From NCBI GenBank assembly GCA_902789435.1, contig CADAOA010000003.1, forward strand, positions 2,846-62,661: a DNA stretch of 59,816 bases. The letters are read 5' to 3'. A program made the translations under genes and the position numbers. Below are positions 8,181 through 17,031 of the stretch, piece after piece; position 1 is the stretch's first letter; every line of letters starts with the position of its first letter. The notes under the pieces were generated by a model, which was given only the letters and a program-made list of their open reading frames with translations, was not told the origin of the DNA and did no database searches. Source of the DNA: an uncultured Bacteroidia bacterium (GTDB lineage Bacteria; Bacteroidota; Bacteroidia; Bacteroidales; UBA932).

Positions 8181-9580
8181 TCCCATGCAGGGAGCATCTC
8201 AGGCTTCTGGTCGAGAGACTTGATGGCCTTCTTGTCCAGATACTTGCGGTTGATCACGATGCGGAACATATATTCGTCGAACCACTTGTCGGTGAAGATG
8301 AGGTATCCGCCCTTTCCGGCCTGAGGTCCCCAGCTGTTCTCGAACTTCCACTTCAGAGGCTTGTCGTTGTCGTCGGTATCCACTGCCACGATCAGCATCG
8401 CGTGTGAAGATCCGCTCTGGCGGGTGAGGATTCTGGCCTTCTTGTCCATGTTGAGGTCGATGCCCAGAAGCTGGCCATAATCGTACATTCCAGGATCCAT
8501 ATAGCCGACTCCGCCGCTGGTGTTGCTCTGCTTTCCAACGTCGCAGGATGCATACATAGGCTCGCCTGCCTTGATGGATGCTACAGCAGCTTTCTTGATG
8601 TCCTCGTTAGGGAGGTTGAGGTAGGTCCAGTTGATTCCCTCGATGGTGTTGCGGTAGTTGTCAATCTCGTAGATCTTGTAATACTCTCTGGTAGGGTCGT
8701 TCATGATCATCACATAGTCCTTAGCGTTGTAGTCTGCAGGAACTATGCTCTTGTAGAACTCCTGAGGAGTGGTCTTGACGGTCTGGATCTTGCCGCTGTT
8801 GTCGCGGAACTTCCAGGTGAACTCGGTCGGAGGTTCTCCCAGGCAGATTGCCAGTACACGGTATACGTCCTTGAGGGTTTCCATCTTCACTTTCTCGGCG
8901 TTGGTGTGAGGATCGCCTGCCAGGCCGCTCATCATTGTGGTCTTAGCCTTTTCGTAAACCTGGCGGATATCGTATCCTCCCTTGCGGAGTCTTTCGTTCA
9001 CTATTCCCAGGAACTGGCCGGTGGAGTTGCTCTGCTCGGTCTCAGGCATGATGTCTGCAGGCACAACACCGTATTTCTCGCCGATGTTGAAGAACAGGTT
9101 CCAGACGCCGCCGTCACCTACAGGGGACTGGAAGAGGTTGTCCACAGCCCTGTCGCCGAAAGGCTTGTCGGATGTGGCGATCACGTTCTCAAGGAAAAGG
9201 TTGGCCTTCTCCAGTATATCCCAGAAATAGCTGTAGTTATGGGAGAAATCAAAGTTCTTGATGTTGTATTTCTTCATCACGATAGGCCTGAGCTGGTTCA
9301 TTGAGGTGAACATCCAGCATCTGCCGCTGCTCTTCTGGTCCGTGATGCCGCTGACTTCTACATTGTACTTGAAGAAATCGTCTGTTCCAACCACTGAAGA
9401 AGGGTTGTAGGACAAAGCCTTGATGCCTTTGTTGGTGGAGAGGATGTTGTGGATGCTCTTGGCAAATGCATCGTTGTTGAAGCTTGCCTTGAGTTCTGCG
9501 AGTTCGTTCTGTCCGAGGGTCTGGGCCATAAGGCAGCCGCCGGCAACCATCGCGATGATTAAAAATAGGGTCTTTTTCAT
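8168..9580 (-). CDS. exported aminopeptidase C (C1B papain-family)
   Basis: Cysteine peptidase of the bleomycin hydrolase/PepC family. The catalytic residues are all present: Cys88 in SSGRCWMFTS, His393 in SGSSHAMLIV and Asn415 in FENSWG. Unlike cytosolic PepC it carries an export signal (residues 1-20, MKKTLFLIIAMVAGGCLMAQ). The AGGC at 13-16 could even be a lipobox, so it is either periplasmic or a lipoprotein. Such exported C1 peptidases are common in Bacteroidales and trim peptides taken up as nutrients. The gene follows the broken glutamine synthetase by 15 bp on the same strand and converges on the methyltransferase gene. Confidence 0.92.
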   Translation of the reverse strand: MKKTLFLIIAMVAGGCLMAQTLGQNELAELKASFNNDAFAKSIHNILSTNKGIKALSYNPSSVVGTDDFFKYNVEVSGITDQKSSGRCWMFTSMNQLRPIVMKKYNIKNFDFSHNYSYFWDILEKANLFLENVIATSDKPFGDRAVDNLFQSPVGDGGVWNLFFNIGEKYGVVPADIMPETEQSNSTGQFLGIVNERLRKGGYDIRQVYEKAKTTMMSGLAGDPHTNAEKVKMETLKDVYRVLAICLGEPPTEFTWKFRDNSGKIQTVKTTPQEFYKSIVPADYNAKDYVMIMNDPTREYYKIYEIDNYRNTIEGINWTYLNLPNEDIKKAAVASIKAGEPMYASCDVGKQSNTSGGVGYMDPGMYDYGQLLGIDLNMDKKARILTRQSGSSHAMLIVAVDTDDNDKPLKWKFENSWGPQAGKGGYLIFTDKWFDEYMFRIVINRKYLDKKAIKSLDQKPEMLPAWDYMF

Positions 9581-9595
9581 ATTTGTTTGTTTTGA

Positions 9596-10977
9596 TTATC
9601 CGCAGTGGAAATATTTCTTTACCATGTGGAGCATTTCCTGAGGTCTGTTCTCGATTTCCTTCCTCAGTGATCCGTCTCTGTAACCTTCGAGCTGAGAGAT
9701 GATTCCGTCTATCATATTCGGAGAGAAAACGCCCTCTCTCTCGTAGAACTCTCTCTGCTTCTGAAGGCATTTTGCACTTGCCTGGCAGCTGTCCGGAAGC
9801 TGCTCGAGCTTTGCCAGCTTGTCTGCATTCTTGGCATCGTGGATGTTGACGTTTACGTACTTGTCTTCTGCAACCTGCAGGGCATCAGGCATCTCTATAC
9901 CGATACGGCAGGCTACGCAGAGGGCTGCTATAAGCTGGTATACGTCTGCGCTTCCGTCCGGAGAACGCATCTCGACGGTCTGCTTCTGGGTGGTGTCGAT
10001 TCCTGAAGGCTTCTCAAGAGGGTTGGCAACGCAGCTCATGTCTCCGCCGGCGGTCCATCCCAGAGGTACTCTAACAAGTACTGAGCGGTTGCGGTCACCC
10101 CAGCATACGTTTGTAGGAGCTTCCTGGTGAGGAACCAGACGGAAGTAAGATGTAGGAACCTTGTTTCCGAAGGCGGTGATGGAAGGAGCCAGTACCATCA
10201 TTCCGGCGATGGCCTTGCGGGCTGTCTCGGAGAGAGCTCCGTTTTCAATCATCTGGCTCTTGCCGTCCTTTGTGATCTTCATGTGGATATGCAGTCCGCT
10301 TCCGGCCTTGCCTGAAGTGATCTTAGGGGCGAAGGTAACGTCAAATCCCTGCTGGTATCCAAGGTTACGGATGATCCACTTTGCCAGAGTCAGCTGGTCT
10401 GCAGCGTCTTCCACTGGGTGCGGAACTGGTTGAACTTTGCAAACGGGCCGCTCTCGTGATAGCCTCTCTGGTCTGTTGCCGGGAAGAGGTCGTCATCCTC
10501 GGCGATCACATAGTATTCAAGCTCTCCCATTGCCTGGAACTCGCATCCGGTCTTCTCCTTGAAGATCTTGCAGGCTTTTCTGAGTGTGTGCTCAGGGGCG
10601 CTTTCCAGAGGCTGGCCGTCCTTGTTGAAGAAGGAGCAGAGCATAGTTACTGTAGGAATCTCTGCAAACGGGTCCAGGAAAGCGGTGCGGAACCTTGGCA
10701 GTACATAAAGGTCCGAGCTGGAAGCCTCGATGAACTTGAAAAGAGAACTTCCGTCAACTCTTTCTCCGCAGGAGAGTATGGTGTTGAGATAATCCTCGTC
10801 GCTGATTACAAAATTCAGGGTCTTGAGTCTTCCGTCACCTGCAGGGTACATAAAGTTCACCATCTGGATGCCGTTGGCCTTGATGTATGAGATGATGTCT
10901 TCCTTGGTGAACTCGGAAGGCTTCTTTTGAAGGAACGCCACGATGGCGTTCGGGTTCATGCTTATTACGTTATTCAT
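9596..10977 (-). pseudogene. glnA: glutamine synthetase, broken by an internal deletion
   Basis: Two adjacent minus-strand frames together make a glutamine synthetase of the roughly 500-aa Bacteroidetes type. The upstream part (10977-10390) runs from the N-terminal beta-grasp domain to QRGYHESGPFAKFNQFRTQ, then reads a few foreign residues and stops. The downstream part (10414-9596) resumes at VEDAADQLTLAKW and includes the GSGLHIHM substrate site, the PTSYFRLVPHQEAPTN segment and the CWGDRNRS region. The join lies within 10412-10420. From my knowledge of the family, about 35-45 residues belonging between FRTQ and VEDAADQL are absent, including a metal-binding Glu motif. The reading frames differ so that the missing length is 3n+1. 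Either a real pseudogene or a collapse in assembly. Confidence 0.85.
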
Positions 10978-11028
10978 AAAACTATCGTTGAAATTTAAAA
11001 ATCAAATCAAATTTGCGTATAAAGTTTT

Positions 11029-11060
11029 CAAAGATAAGTTTTTATTCCCGATTTCCCAAA
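11029..11060 (-). promoter_or_regulatory. Bacteroidetes promoter upstream of glnA
   Basis: On the minus strand, -33 TTTG (11060-11057) is followed after exactly 20 bp by -7 TATCTTTG (11036-11029). This is a full match to the Bacteroidetes sigma-70-like consensus TTTG-N19-21-TAnnTTTG. Transcription would start near 11025, giving a leader of about 45 nt before the glnA ATG at 10977. Confidence 0.75.
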
Positions 11061-11061
11061 T

Positions 11062-11089
11062 AAAAAAGCCTCCCGGCGGAGGCTTTTTT
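11062..11089 (-). terminator. intrinsic terminator after nqrF
   Basis: A perfect 12-bp stem with a 4-nt loop: AAAAAAGCCTCC (11062-11073), loop CGGC, GGAGGCTTTTTT (11078-11089). Both strands end in a U-run, so it can work in either direction. It lies 18 nt past the nqrF stop and just upstream of the glnA promoter, insulating the two units. Confidence 0.9.
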
Positions 11090-11107
11090 AATCTTGCAAC
11101 GCTTTGG

Positions 11108-12355
11108 CTAGGCGCCGAAGTTGTCGTACATGATGTTGTCCGGCTGTACGCCGAGATTATCCAGCATGTTGACGGCCGCGTTGGTCATCATAGGAGGACC
11201 GCAGAGGTAGTATTCGATATCCTCAGGAGCCGGATGGTTCTTCAGGTAGTTGTCGAACAGAACCTGGTGGATGAAGCCGGTAGGGCCAGTCCAGTTGTCC
11301 TCAGGGAGGGCGTCAGACAGTGCTACATTGTAGGAGAAGTTCGGGTTCTCCCTGGCGATTTCCGCAAAGTCCTCGTCGTAGAACATTTCTCTGCGTGAAC
11401 GCGCGCCGTACCAGAAGCTGACCTTCCTCTTCGTGTGCAATGTCTTGAACAGGTGGAAGATGTGGCTTCTCATAGGAGCCATTCCGGCACCACCGCCGAT
11501 GAATACGATCTCGTTGTCGGTATCCTTGATGAAGAATTCGCCGTAAGGGCCGCTGATGGTGATCTTGTCTCCAGGTTTGAGAGAGTAGATGTAAGAAGAG
11601 CAGATACCAGGATTTACCGGAACCCACTGCTTCTTTGCCCTGTCGAACGGAGGAGTTGCGATACGCACGTTCAGCATGATGATGTTGCCCTCTGCAGGGT
11701 GGTTGGCCATTGAGTAGGCTCTGAAGGTTGGAGTAGGGTTGACCATCTTCAGGCCGAAGATTCCCATCTTCTCCCAGTCTCCGCGATATTCAGGCTCTAC
11801 CTCTATGTTCTTGTAGTCCACCTCGCAGGCAGGAACGTCTATCTGGATGTATCCGCCGCTGCGGAAGTTTACGTTCTCGCCCTCAGGCAGCTTCACCACG
11901 AATTCCTTGATGAAGGTAGCCACGTTGTGGTTGCTTACCACGGTGCACTCCCACTTCTTGACTCCGAGAACTTCCGGAGGAAGGAGGATGCCCAGGTTTT
12001 CCTTAACCTTGACCTGGCAGCCGAGTCTCCAGTTGGAGAGCTGCTCCTTGCGTGAGAAGAATCCGACCTCGGTAGGCAGGATGGTTCCGCCGCCGCTTAC
12101 AACCTGGCACTTGCACATTCCGCAGTTTCCCTTTCCACCGCAGGCGGAAGGAAGGAAAATCTTGTTGTCTGCAAGGGTTGAAAGCAGGGTTCCGCCGGTA
12201 GCGACTTCAAGCTGCTTCTCGCCGTTGTTGATGTCTATGGTGACATTTCCTGATGGCAGGAGCTTGGCCTTTGCAAAAAGCAGAAGGGCAACAAGCAGAA
12301 GGGTGATGATCAGGAATACGATAATGGAAACTAAAATTACTGTACTCATATCCAA
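11108..12355 (-). CDS. nqrF: Na+-NQR subunit F
   Basis: NADH-oxidising input subunit of the sodium-pumping NADH:quinone reductase. An N-terminal membrane anchor (residues about 6-28) leads into a plant-type 2Fe-2S domain with Cys72, Cys78, Cys81 and Cys113 ([14 protein letters not shown] and RLGCQ). A ferredoxin-NADP reductase-like domain follows, with the FAD motif RAYSMAN and NADH motif [13 protein letters not shown]. It ends YDNFGA, typical of NqrF. At 415 aa it is full length. It is the last gene of the operon, starting 5 bp after nqrE. ATG 12349 (MSTVIL) is an alternative start. Confidence 0.97.
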   Translation of the reverse strand: MDMSTVILVSIIVFLIITLLLVALLLFAKAKLLPSGNVTIDINNGEKQLEVATGGTLLSTLADNKIFLPSACGGKGNCGMCKCQVVSGGGTILPTEVGFFSRKEQLSNWRLGCQVKVKENLGILLPPEVLGVKKWECTVVSNHNVATFIKEFVVKLPEGENVNFRSGGYIQIDVPACEVDYKNIEVEPEYRGDWEKMGIFGLKMVNPTPTFRAYSMANHPAEGNIIMLNVRIATPPFDRAKKQWVPVNPGICSSYIYSLKPGDKITISGPYGEFFIKDTDNEIVFIGGGAGMAPMRSHIFHLFKTLHTKRKVSFWYGARSRREMFYDEDFAEIARENPNFSYNVALSDALPEDNWTGPTGFIHQVLFDNYLKNHPAPEDIEYYLCGPPMMTNAAVNMLDNLGVQPDNIMYDNFGA

Positions 12356-12360
12356 TCCTC

Positions 12361-12975
12361 CTAGATGTTAATGCCCATAAAGCCCATGAAGGCGATAGCC
12401 ATAAGGCCGGCGATTATGAATGTGATGCCAAGGCCCTGAAGAGGTTTCGGCACCTTTGAATATGCTATCTTCTCTCTGATTGCCGCAATCGATACGATGG
12501 CAAGGAACCAGCCCACGCCGCTTCCCAGTCCGTAGCAGGTTGCGATTCCCAGGCTCGGGAAAGCCCTCTGCTGCATGAACAGGGATGCACCCAGGATGGC
12601 GCAGTTCACTGCAATCAGCGGAAGGAAGATTCCCAGGGAGGAATACAGAGAAGGAGAATACTTCTCGACTACCATCTCCACCAGCTGCACGAACGAAGCG
12701 ATAACGGCGATGAAGATAATGAAACTCAAGAAGCTCAGGTCTACATTTGCCAGGTCTGGAGAAATCCAGCTGAGGGCTCCCGGACTCAGCAAATATTTGT
12801 TCAAAAGATAGTTGATCGGAAGGGTGATGCCCAGCACGAAGATAACGGCGATACCCAGTCCGATAGCAGTTTTCACGTTCTTTGATACTGCAAGGAATGA
12901 ACACATTCCAAGGAAGTATGCAAAGATCATGTTGTCTACGAAAATGCTCTTTACGAAAATGTTCAATGCTTCCAT
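12361..12975 (-). CDS. nqrE: Na+-NQR subunit E
   Basis: Integral membrane subunit, 204 aa, six predicted hydrophobic helices, homologous to RnfA and to the paired subunit NqrD. The inverted-topology pair NqrD/NqrE binds an iron centre through cysteines at mid-membrane. Cys25 ([11 protein letters not shown]) and a second Cys in [10 protein letters not shown] are visible in the expected conserved segments. The N-terminus [23 protein letters not shown] is typical of NqrE. Spacing to nqrD is 12 bp and to nqrF 5 bp. Confidence 0.96.
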   Translation of the reverse strand: MEALNIFVKSIFVDNMIFAYFLGMCSFLAVSKNVKTAIGLGIAVIFVLGITLPINYLLNKYLLSPGALSWISPDLANVDLSFLSFIIFIAVIASFVQLVEMVVEKYSPSLYSSLGIFLPLIAVNCAILGASLFMQQRAFPSLGIATCYGLGSGVGWFLAIVSIAAIREKIAYSKVPKPLQGLGITFIIAGLMAIAFMGFMGINI

Positions 12976-12987
12976 AGTGGTATGTGT

Positions 12988-13605
12988 TTATTTCTTGTCA
13001 TCCTCTTTCTGAATGCTTCTCTGAATCCAGATAAGGCATCCGATAAGTATCAAAGCCATAGGCGGCATGATGAACAGTCCGTTGTTCATGTAACCTGCCT
13101 CGTAAAAACTCTGAGGGATTACCTGAAGCCCGAAGATGGTGCCGCTTCCGATAAGTTCCCTGAAGAAAGCTACTATCACCAGTATCAGTCCGTAGCCCAG
13201 TCCGTTTGCCAGACCGTCCACGAGTGAAGGCAGAGGCTTCTCGGTGAGACCGAAGGCCTCGATTCTACCCATGATGATACAGTTGGTGATGATAAGGCCC
13301 ACATATACTGAGAGCTGCTTGCTCACGTCATAAACGTATGCCTTCAAAAACTCTGAAATCAGAATCACGAACATAGCAACCACAACCAGTTGCACGATGA
13401 TTCTGATTCGGTTAGGTATAGTCTTTCTTATCAATGAGATAAGGAAGCTAGAAAGTCCTGTCACAAGGGTAACGGAGATTCCCATCACGATTGCAGGTTC
13501 CAACTTTACAGTTACCGCAAGGGCAGAACAGATACCAAGCACCAGCACCGTGATAGGGTTGGCCTTGATTATAGGTGTAGTGAATATTTTCTTGTCCATT
13601 GCCAT
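12988..13605 (-). CDS. nqrD: Na+-NQR subunit D
   Basis: Integral membrane subunit, 205 aa, pseudo-symmetric partner of NqrE. It contains NPITVLVLGICSALAVT and TNCIIMGRIEAF, the two conserved cysteine-bearing half-helices that hold the iron centre between NADH-side and quinone-side cofactors. Six hydrophobic segments are visible and the tail is charged (SIQKEDDKK). It lies 2 bp after nqrC and 12 bp before nqrE. Confidence 0.96.
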   Translation of the reverse strand: MAMDKKIFTTPIIKANPITVLVLGICSALAVTVKLEPAIVMGISVTLVTGLSSFLISLIRKTIPNRIRIIVQLVVVAMFVILISEFLKAYVYDVSKQLSVYVGLIITNCIIMGRIEAFGLTEKPLPSLVDGLANGLGYGLILVIVAFFRELIGSGTIFGLQVIPQSFYEAGYMNNGLFIMPPMALILIGCLIWIQRSIQKEDDKK

Positions 13606-13607
13606 AA

Positions 13608-14402
13608 CTATTCAGTTTTAGAAGTTATCTTTTGAAGATAAGGCTTGTAGAGCTCCATCCAGTTGGAAATCATTTTCTGTACAGCGGTTGAAGTGATGGT
13701 GGCGCCGCTGATGGCGTTGATTTCGTTGTTCTGAGGTTTTGCCCCACCGCCCTTGACGACGATTATCGGAACAATATTGCCGCCTTCCAGAACCACCTTG
13801 TCTGTGAACTGGGAGCGGAACTTGTCTGTAACGATTTCTCCACCAAGTCCAGGAGTCTCGCTGGCGTGGTCGAAGAGGGCGCCGGCAATCTTGCCGTCTT
13901 CCTTTACTGCAATGTAGGTCCAGATCGGGCCCCAAAGGCCTGCTCCGTAGCCTGACAGAATGTAGTTCTTTCCTCCTTCAGGAGTCTGGCAAACGAATAC
14001 AGGGAGTTGGATCTGCTTTGCAAGCTTCTCTTTTTCAGCCTCGTCCTGGAGACCTTCCATCTTCCTTATGATGTCGAACTGGTCTGCTGTAGATACCTTG
14101 AAGGCATCGCTGGCATCCAGATTTTCAGTCTCGGATTTGAGGACTTCTCCATCAGAATTGACTACCAGAGCTTCTGTGATGTATTTCTTGAACTCGTCCT
14201 GAACATAGCTGTTTCTGTCTGAAACAGTCTTGGCGTCCTTTGCCAGGCCAGCGCAGCCCAGGATGTTCATCTGCTTCTCAACCTTGATGTTGGTCTGCTG
14301 CTTGTCCTTCAGTCCCATGGACACCAGGGCGAGGATAGTAGCCACGATAGCTACCATAACTATCGTGTAAATTACCGTGTATGTGTTTTTGTTAGTATCC
14401 AT
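13608..14402 (-). CDS. nqrC: Na+-NQR subunit C (covalent FMN)
   Basis: Periplasm-facing flavoprotein subunit, 264 aa, with one N-terminal membrane helix (about 8-30). The flavinylation motif SGATITS is at residues 232-238 and Thr235 is the predicted FMN attachment site, modified by ApbE (no apbE is in this window). The conserved HASETPGLGGEI segment precedes it. It lies between nqrB (7 bp upstream) and nqrD (2 bp downstream). Confidence 0.96.
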   Translation of the reverse strand: MDTNKNTYTVIYTIVMVAIVATILALVSMGLKDKQQTNIKVEKQMNILGCAGLAKDAKTVSDRNSYVQDEFKKYITEALVVNSDGEVLKSETENLDASDAFKVSTADQFDIIRKMEGLQDEAEKEKLAKQIQLPVFVCQTPEGGKNYILSGYGAGLWGPIWTYIAVKEDGKIAGALFDHASETPGLGGEIVTDKFRSQFTDKVVLEGGNIVPIIVVKGGGAKPQNNEINAISGATITSTAVQKMISNWMELYKPYLQKITSKTE

Positions 14403-14409
14403 ATCGCGA

Positions 14410-15546
14410 TTATTTTGCGGCTACAGCTCTCTTCTCTCTCCTGCGGATGTTCTTTCTCACCACGCACCAGTCAATCAGAGGTGCCATAGTGTTCATCAGC
14501 AGGATAGCGAGCATCATACCTTCTCTGTATCCAGGGTTGAACAATCTCAGAATAATACACATGGCTCCGATCAGGAATCCGTAGATCCACTTGCCTGTCT
14601 CTGTCTGTGCTGAAGAAACAGGGTCTGTAGCCATGAACACGGCACCGAATGCAAAGCCGCCCATCACCAGATGGTTCAGCGATGCGTCGAAGCCAACAGC
14701 AAGCGTTCCGACTGCAATTGCACCGGCAACGCAGGATACCATAATCTTCCAGCTGGCAACGCCGGTCCAGATCAGAAGGACGGCACCAAGCAGGATGGCG
14801 ATGGTTGAAGTTTCTCCGACTGATCCTGGGATGTTACCGATGAACATCTGCAGGAAGTCAGGAGTAGTTCCGGTATCGGCCAGCTGAGCCAGCGGGGTTG
14901 CGCCAGAGAATCCATCCACAACCTTGTCGGCATGTCTGCCAAGTCCACCGATCCATACGGTATCTCCAGTAATCGTTGAAGGATAGGCGAAGAATACGAA
15001 AGCTCTTGCCAGAAGGGCTGGGTTCCAGATATTCATTCCGGTTCCACCGAAGATTTCCTTTCCGAAGATTACGGCAAAGGCGACAGCCAGTGCGAGTACC
15101 CACAGAGGTATGTCTACCGGCATGATCAGAGGAATGATGAATCCTGTAACCAGGTATCCTTCATTTACCTCGTGGCCTCTGACCTGAGCTACCGCGAACT
15201 CGATTCCGAGTCCCACGATGTAGGAAACCAGGATCAAAGGAAGGATGCGGTAGAAACCGTACCAAACCTTCATCCAGAATCCCCACTGAAGTCCGAAAGC
15301 CAGAGAGTGCTGGTCACCAGTGTTCCACATTCCGAAGAAGAATGCAGGCATCAGGGCCATCACGACTACAATCATCACTCTCTTGATGTCCACGCAGTCC
15401 TTAATGTGAACCTTTCCTGTCGTAGTGGTTGAAGGAACGGCGGCAAAGGTTTCGAAGGCGTCAAAGGTAGAGTGAAGCCAGCCGAGCTTTCCTCCCTTGG
15501 AGAATGTCGGCCTCATCTTGTCCATTGTTTTGAGAATCCAATTCAT
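14410..15546 (-). CDS. nqrB: Na+-NQR subunit B (covalent FMN, riboflavin)
   Basis: Largest membrane subunit, 378 aa, with about ten hydrophobic helices. It forms the sodium channel and holds a second covalent FMN. The attachment motif SGAT is at residues 214-217 (Thr217) in DGFSGATPLAQL. Other family marks are GKEIFGGTGMNIWNPALLARAF and the C-terminal NPGYREGMMLAILLMN segment. It starts 4 bp after nqrA. Confidence 0.97.
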   Translation of the reverse strand: MNWILKTMDKMRPTFSKGGKLGWLHSTFDAFETFAAVPSTTTTGKVHIKDCVDIKRVMIVVVMALMPAFFFGMWNTGDQHSLAFGLQWGFWMKVWYGFYRILPLILVSYIVGLGIEFAVAQVRGHEVNEGYLVTGFIIPLIMPVDIPLWVLALAVAFAVIFGKEIFGGTGMNIWNPALLARAFVFFAYPSTITGDTVWIGGLGRHADKVVDGFSGATPLAQLADTGTTPDFLQMFIGNIPGSVGETSTIAILLGAVLLIWTGVASWKIMVSCVAGAIAVGTLAVGFDASLNHLVMGGFAFGAVFMATDPVSSAQTETGKWIYGFLIGAMCIILRLFNPGYREGMMLAILLMNTMAPLIDWCVVRKNIRRREKRAVAAK

Positions 15547-15550
15547 AACC

Positions 15551-16930
15551 TTATGCCATTTCTTTAAGCATCAGATCAATGCCCTGGTCTACGATTTTCT
15601 GGATCTCAATCTTGGAAGGATCCACATATTCGCAGAGGGCAAAGTCCTCGCCGATTACTTCATAAATTCCGAACTGCTCCATCTTCTCGATATCGCCAGC
15701 CAGTATGGCCTTGAGCAGATAAACCGGGTAGATGTCCATAGGAAGCACTTTTCCGTAAACATCGGAGACGATGAATGCTCTCTCGCCGCCGTTTACGTTG
15801 GTGTCCGCTTCATACTGTTTCTTAGGGGCAAGCCAGGAGAAGTAGCTCCTTGATGTGCTGAATTTCTTCATCCTGAATGGCTTGGCCCATCCGAAAAGTT
15901 CTCTGTAATTGCCTTCTGTAAGGAAAGTTACGGTGTCATCATAGAAGCCGAGGGTTCCGTTTTCACCGACGTTCTCTCCACAGAGAGGATTGCCGCTGAC
16001 ATATCTTACGCCAACTTCCTGTCCGTAGAGTTTCTCTTCTTCCTTAACCCCGGCAGCCTTCCTGAAGAAACTCATCGGAGTTCCCGGAACACATCTTACA
16101 TAACCAGGGTCCAAAGCCCTTGGACCTGCCACGGCAACGGTTCTGGTTACATCGTAGATACCCTTTGAGAGCAGTTTTCCGATTGCAGCCAGAGCCTGAG
16201 GCTGAACAGTCCATACGATTTCACCCTTGCCTATAGGGCAGAGGTGATTGATCTGCACGCCGACGTTTCCGGCGGGATGCGGACCCTTGAACATTGTCTT
16301 CTCAACATTCCTGAGAAGGTTGAGAGGGGAACCTCCGCCATTCTTGGCGTCGAGGTTCACGTATACCTTTCCGTTTGTGAATTTTGCCAAAGCGTCCACT
16401 GCAAGCTGCATGGCATCAGCATCGCCCTTGACGGTGAAGTTGATGTCGGCAGCCAGAGGAGCGGAGTTGAAGGCAGAAATCACGATAGCTTTTGGCGTGT
16501 CTTCAGGATTAGCGATAATCCCGTACGGGCGCTGGATGATGCAGGCCCATAAGCCACTCTCGAGCAATACTTTCTGAATCTCCTGCCGGCTTGCGGATGA
16601 AGGGCTCAACTGCTTGAACTGCACGTATTGAGTCTCTTTGTCCGGAGTAATCTCCACAGCCAGAAGCTTTCTCTTTTCGCCTCTGACTATGGCCTTTACC
16701 ACACCGCTGACAGGAGCAGAGAAGCCAATCTCCGGTCTTTTCTTGTCTGCAAAGACAAACTGGCCGGCCTTAACGGCGTCGCCTTCCGCAACAAGAAGCT
16801 TCGGAACCATGTTCCTGAAGTCTGAAGGCTTGACGGATATGACTTCCTCCCCGAGAGTCTGCAAGACTTTCTTCTGGGCCTCGCCCTTAAGGCGCAGGTC
16901 CAAACCTTTGTGAAGTCTTATAGTCTCCAT
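15551..16930 (-). CDS. nqrA: Na+-NQR subunit A
   Basis: Cytoplasm-facing quinone-associated subunit, 459 aa, first gene of the nqr operon. The N-terminus has the barrel-sandwich (lipoyl-like) fold LLVAEGDAVKAGQFVFADK...PVSGVVKAIVRGEKR, followed by the RnfC-like region with QRPYGIIANPEDTPKAI and PAGNVGVQINHLCPI. No iron-sulfur motifs are present, as expected for NqrA rather than RnfC. A TATATTTG element at 16992-16985 (minus) would give a leader of about 50 nt. The operon order A-B-C-D-E-F is complete and unbroken. Confidence 0.96.
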   Translation of the reverse strand: METIRLHKGLDLRLKGEAQKKVLQTLGEEVISVKPSDFRNMVPKLLVAEGDAVKAGQFVFADKKRPEIGFSAPVSGVVKAIVRGEKRKLLAVEITPDKETQYVQFKQLSPSSASRQEIQKVLLESGLWACIIQRPYGIIANPEDTPKAIVISAFNSAPLAADINFTVKGDADAMQLAVDALAKFTNGKVYVNLDAKNGGGSPLNLLRNVEKTMFKGPHPAGNVGVQINHLCPIGKGEIVWTVQPQALAAIGKLLSKGIYDVTRTVAVAGPRALDPGYVRCVPGTPMSFFRKAAGVKEEEKLYGQEVGVRYVSGNPLCGENVGENGTLGFYDDTVTFLTEGNYRELFGWAKPFRMKKFSTSRSYFSWLAPKKQYEADTNVNGGERAFIVSDVYGKVLPMDIYPVYLLKAILAGDIEKMEQFGIYEVIGEDFALCEYVDPSKIEIQKIVDQGIDLMLKEMA

Positions 16931-16984
16931 ATCTGTTTGTTGATTATTATTTTAATTGTAAATGTCTTACTTTACTACAACCGA

Positions 16985-16992
16985 CAAATATA
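16985..16992 (-). promoter_or_regulatory. -7 promoter element for the nqr operon
   Basis: Minus-strand TATATTTG matches TAnnTTTG, predicting a start near 16981 and a leader of about 50 nt before nqrA. No TTTG lies at the ideal -33 distance. Confidence 0.55.
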
Positions 16993-17015
16993 AGCAATTA
17001 ATCGCAATTTTTCCT

Positions 17016-17023
17016 TAAATTTG
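17016..17023 (+). promoter_or_regulatory. -7 promoter element for the UvrD/PcrA gene
   Basis: TAAATTTG matches TAnnTTTG and is 8 nt upstream of the helicase ATG at 17032, so the leader would be only about 5 nt. It faces away from the nqr promoter 25 bp to the left. Confidence 0.45.
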
Positions 17024-17031
17024 CTATCCGT

